Shown piece by piece: positions 7,139 through 8,487 of a DNA stretch of 8,487 bases (the first letter of the stretch is position 1; each line of letters begins with the position of its first letter). The notes beneath the pieces are model-generated. The model made no database searches. It was not told the origin of the DNA and saw only the letters and a program-made list of their open reading frames with translations. This DNA comes from an uncultured Clostridia bacterium (GTDB lineage Bacteria > Bacillota_A > Clostridia > TANB77 > CAG-508). The stretch spans positions 1-8,487 of the forward strand of contig CANPZA010000066.1 of assembly GCA_947588915.1 (NCBI GenBank). The letters are read 5' to 3'. A program made the translations under genes and the position numbers.

Positions 7139-7480
7139 TTGGAAAAATATAAGAAAGCTAAAATCGGATTTTTTATATATAAGATTTTCATGAAATTGAT
7201 AAAAAGAAAAAGTAAAAAAGAAAATATGGGACTAACAACTTGGAAAAATGCACCAGATGGAAAGATACTTGAAACAGATGTAACAATAGCAAAAAATTAC
7301 CTTTCACAAGAAGAAATTACTGAATTAAATAATTTAGTATCAATGTATCTTAATTATTCAGAAAGACAAGTAAAACTAGGAAAAATTATATCAATGAAAG
7401 ATTGGAAAGAAAAATTAGAAATATTTTTAATTAATTGTAAGAAAAATAGTAAGTTGTTGATTAGAAAGGAGAAAATATAA
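7139..7480 (+). pseudogene. C-terminal remnant of a virulence RhuM-family gene
   Basis: The open frame spans 113 residues from a TTG that has no ribosome binding site. Residues 30-97 (nucleotides about 7226-7429) match my memory of the RhuM family: MGLTTWKNAPDGKILETDV, then IAKNYLSQEEITELNNLVS, a YLNYSERQ stretch and the SMKDWKEKLEIFL helix. Family members usually have about 330 residues, with a long N-terminal part that is absent here. Residues 1-29 are Lys-rich and do not fit well, and an in-frame stop at 7091-7093 closes the frame upstream. The usual C-terminal tail after the EKL helix is also replaced by a short basic stretch. I therefore read it as a decayed fragment. Its last codons contain AAAGGAG, the ribosome binding site of the next gene, and its TAA overlaps the next ATG by one base (TAATG). 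This may explain why the frame end is preserved. RhuM genes are often found on islands and near restriction systems, suggesting past horizontal transfer. Confidence 0.65.
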
Positions 7481-7785
7481 TGGATATTAAGGTAATAACA
7501 ATTTGTGGAAGTATGAGATTTTCAAAAGAAATGATGAAAATATCTGAAGAATTAGAATTAAAAGAAGGGTATGCAGTTATTCAATGTGTTTATTATGTTG
7601 ATGGAAAAAAATATGAAGGTATTGATGCTAGCATTTTAGATAAAATTCATAGAAAGAAAATTGATATTAGTGATGCAATATATGTTGTTAATATAGATGG
7701 ATATATTGGAAATAGTACCAAAAATGAAATTGAATATGCAAAAAAGAATAATAAAGAAGTAATATATCATGAACCAATAGAGTAA
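7480..7785 (+). CDS. Small Rossmann-like protein related to nucleoside 2-deoxyribosyltransferases
   Basis: A 101-residue soluble protein. AAAGGAG at 7465-7471 precedes the ATG, which overlaps the upstream stop as TAATG, so translational coupling is possible. Seen: an N-terminal strand running into a glycine turn (VITICGSMRF, residues 5-14), a helix, a second strand (YAVIQCVYYV), the stretch ISDAIYVVN (63-71), then GYIGNSTKNEIEYAKKNNK (74-92) and a final strand (EVIYHEP). That order matches the nucleoside 2-deoxyribosyltransferase superfamily (PF05014/DUF4406-like). The Asp-Ala motif at 65-66 follows the usual D-A/x-x-V pattern, and E83 in the NSTKNEIEYA motif is where the catalytic glutamate is expected. 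Real enzymes transfer deoxyribose between bases and are about 150 residues long. This short version may be a nucleotide-binding relative, not an active enzyme. The gene ends 22 bases before a terminator hairpin. Confidence 0.7.
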   Translation: MDIKVITICGSMRFSKEMMKISEELELKEGYAVIQCVYYVDGKKYEGIDASILDKIHRKKIDISDAIYVVNIDGYIGNSTKNEIEYAKKNNKEVIYHEPIE

Positions 7786-7807
7786 CAGAAAATTACAAGT
7801 TATAGAG

Positions 7808-7841
7808 CAGATAATTAGTTGAAATTATCTGTTTTCTATTA
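7808..7841 (+). terminator. Intrinsic terminator behind the 101-residue gene
   Basis: CAGATAATT (7808-7816) pairs perfectly with AATTATCTG (7823-7831) around a six-base loop, followed by TTTTCTATT. It closes the transcript of the deoxyribosyltransferase-like gene. Its right arm also lies in the spacer of the promoter described at 7819-7847. Confidence 0.75.
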
Positions 7842-7847
7842 TATAAT
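7819..7847 (+). promoter_or_regulatory. Sigma-A-type promoter embedded in the terminator, no coding sequence follows
   Basis: TTGAAA (7819-7824) and TATAAT (7842-7847) are separated by exactly 17 bases, a near-consensus promoter. The predicted start is near 7854. No reading frame with a ribosome binding site follows before the strong terminator ending near 7933, so it would make a short noncoding transcript. Confidence 0.55.
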
Positions 7848-7853
7848 CGTAAC

Positions 7854-7933
7854 AACAAATAGTAAGTTGTAGGTTAGATACTTAATGTATAAGTATTGAA
7901 AATAGCTATGTAAAAGCATAAGCTATTTTTTTT
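7854..7933 (+). ncRNA. Candidate small RNA of about 80 nt with three hairpins
   Basis: Predicted only from sequence signals. A promoter points into this stretch, and it ends in a terminator. It contains ACAAC (7852-7856) against GTTGT (7866-7870), depending on the exact start. Next comes ATACTTA (7878-7884) against TAAGTAT (7890-7896) around a five-base loop, then the terminator stem. No start codon with a ribosome binding site lies inside. I do not recognise an RNA family. It could be a trans-acting small RNA, a leftover of a deleted gene, or a leader; a leader role is less likely because the next gene has its own promoter behind the terminator. Confidence 0.4.
7899..7933 (+). terminator. 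Strong intrinsic terminator
   Basis: AAAATAGCT (7899-7907) pairs with AGCTATTTT (7921-7929). ATG (7908-7910) pairs with CAT (7917-7919) inside, with one bulged A. The stem runs into an uninterrupted row of eight T (7926-7933). No gene ends just before it, apart from the candidate small RNA. Confidence 0.75.
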
Positions 7934-7966
7934 ATTGAAAAAATTATAAAAATTCATAAAAAAGTA

Positions 7967-7995
7967 TTGACATTATGTCAGAACTAGCATATTAT
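7967..7995 (+). promoter_or_regulatory. Promoter of the carboxymuconolactone decarboxylase-family gene
   Basis: A perfect -35 TTGACA (7967-7972) and a -10 TATTAT (7990-7995) are 17 bases apart. An overlapping TATAAT (7993-7998) would need a 20-base spacer and is less likely. The transcript would start near 8002. The promoter is flanked on both sides by identical operator half-sites, so it is probably tightly regulated. Confidence 0.7.
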
Positions 7996-8013
7996 AATAC
8001 TGACAAAATGTCA
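7968..8013. promoter_or_regulatory. Two TGACA-N3-TGTCA operators flanking the promoter core
   Basis: TGACATTATGTCA (7968-7980) overlaps the -35 element. TGACAAAATGTCA (8001-8013, extended to CTGACAAAATGTCAG at 8000-8014) overlaps the predicted transcript start. Both are dyads with identical five-base arms and a three-base centre. Their centres (7974 and 8007) are 33 bases apart, about three helical turns, so two dimers would sit on the same DNA face and cover the promoter. This strongly suggests repression by a dimeric regulator. The regulator's gene is not identifiable in the window. Confidence 0.7.
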
Positions 8014-8032
8014 GAGAAAGGAGAAATAAAAA

Positions 8033-8487
8033 ATGAATCGTTTTGAAGAAAGTAAAGAAGTTTTTAACAAATTATTTGGAGAATTGCCAGATGCAAATAC
8101 AGAAATAGATCATGAATTAATGGAAATTTTAAGAAGGTTTATATTTGGAGATGTATTTCATAGTAGCCAAGAACTAGATATGAAAGAAAGAGAATTAATT
8201 ACAGTAACAATTTTAGCAGTATTACAAACTTTACCACAATTATCAGCACATTTAAATGCAGCATTAAATGTAGGAGTAACACCAATTGAAATAAGAGAAA
8301 CAATTTATCAATTAGCACCTTTTATAGGTTTTCCAAGAACATTAAATGCAGTAAGTACAATGAATGAGGTTTTTAAATCAAGAGAAATTAAATTGCCATT
8401 AGAAAACACAGGAACAGTAACAGATGAAACAAGATATGAAAAAGGATTTGAAATTCAAAATCCAATATATGGAGATGAAATAAAAGA
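8033..8487 (+). CDS. Carboxymuconolactone decarboxylase-family protein (3' truncated by window edge)
   Basis: 151 complete codons are visible and the frame runs off the right edge. The ATG follows AAAGGAG (8017-8023) by nine bases. Seen: residues about 46-107 carry the core of the family, with the patterns KERELITVTILAVLQTLPQL, then SAHLNAALNVGVTPIEIRET and YQLAPFIGFPRTLNAV. H73 aligns with the family histidine. The cysteine pair of AhpD-type peroxidases would be at 66 and 69, but these are Thr and Gln, so a thiol peroxidase mechanism is unlikely. Sequence after residue 135 (RYEKGFEIQNPIYGDEI) resembles the entry to a second copy of the domain, so the full protein is probably a two-domain form of about 250 residues. 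Such proteins often sit with cupins, flavodoxins or aldo-keto reductases in stress-induced operons, with substrates mostly unknown. Expression is probably controlled through the paired operators in its promoter. Confidence 0.85.
   Translation, partial: MNRFEESKEVFNKLFGELPDANTEIDHELMEILRRFIFGDVFHSSQELDMKERELITVTILAVLQTLPQLSAHLNAALNVGVTPIEIRETIYQLAPFIGFPRTLNAVSTMNEVFKSREIKLPLENTGTVTDETRYEKGFEIQNPIYGDEIK

Noticed and set aside
7101..7193. A 30-codon reading frame from the ATG at 7101
   Set aside because: It has no ribosome binding site, no recognisable product, and overlaps the RhuM remnant in another frame.

Overview
The window is a very AT-rich stretch of bacterial chromosome. It has strong AGGAGG-type ribosome binding sites, short intergenic gaps, standard stop codons and tryptophan encoded by TGG. 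Together with a BceB/FtsX-type permease and a TetR/MMPL pair, this points to a low-GC Bacillota organism, most likely one of the Clostridia. I cannot name the species. No rRNA, tRNA, CRISPR array, insertion sequence or phage gene is visible.

Layout. (1) 1-840 is the 3' part of an FtsX-family (BceB-like) ABC transporter permease cut by the window edge. (2) 953-1987 holds a promoter and two small genes in the same direction: a predicted bacterial PH-like protein and a four-helix membrane protein, both of unknown function. (3) 2011-2635 is a monocistronic flavin reductase-like gene with its own extended -10 promoter, ending in a long hairpin that it probably shares with the convergent gene. (4) 2717-7039 is a divergent pair: a TetR-family repressor on the minus strand and a 1197-residue MMPL/RND-type membrane transporter on the plus strand. 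Between them lie two palindromes about three helical turns apart. (5) 7052-7785 holds a C-terminal remnant of a RhuM-family gene whose stop codon overlaps the start of a 101-residue protein related to nucleoside 2-deoxyribosyltransferases. (6) 7808-7933 contains a terminator, a well-formed promoter inside that terminator, and about 80 bases of hairpin-rich sequence ending in a second strong terminator: a candidate small RNA. (7) 7967-8487 is a carboxymuconolactone decarboxylase-family gene, cut by the right edge. Its promoter carries two copies of TGACA-N3-TGTCA.

How the genes relate. The clearest functional unit is the repressor-exporter pair, in which the TetR protein probably controls the transporter and itself. 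The transporter is the most unusual gene: seven tandem units of about 75-87 residues, each with a conserved Glu-Phe helix start, are inserted in the middle of its second extracellular porter domain. The flavin reductase and the decarboxylase-family protein suggest small redox or detoxification functions, but nothing in the window ties them into one pathway. The other best leads for new biology are the candidate small RNA at about 7854-7933 and the paired operators at 7968-8013.
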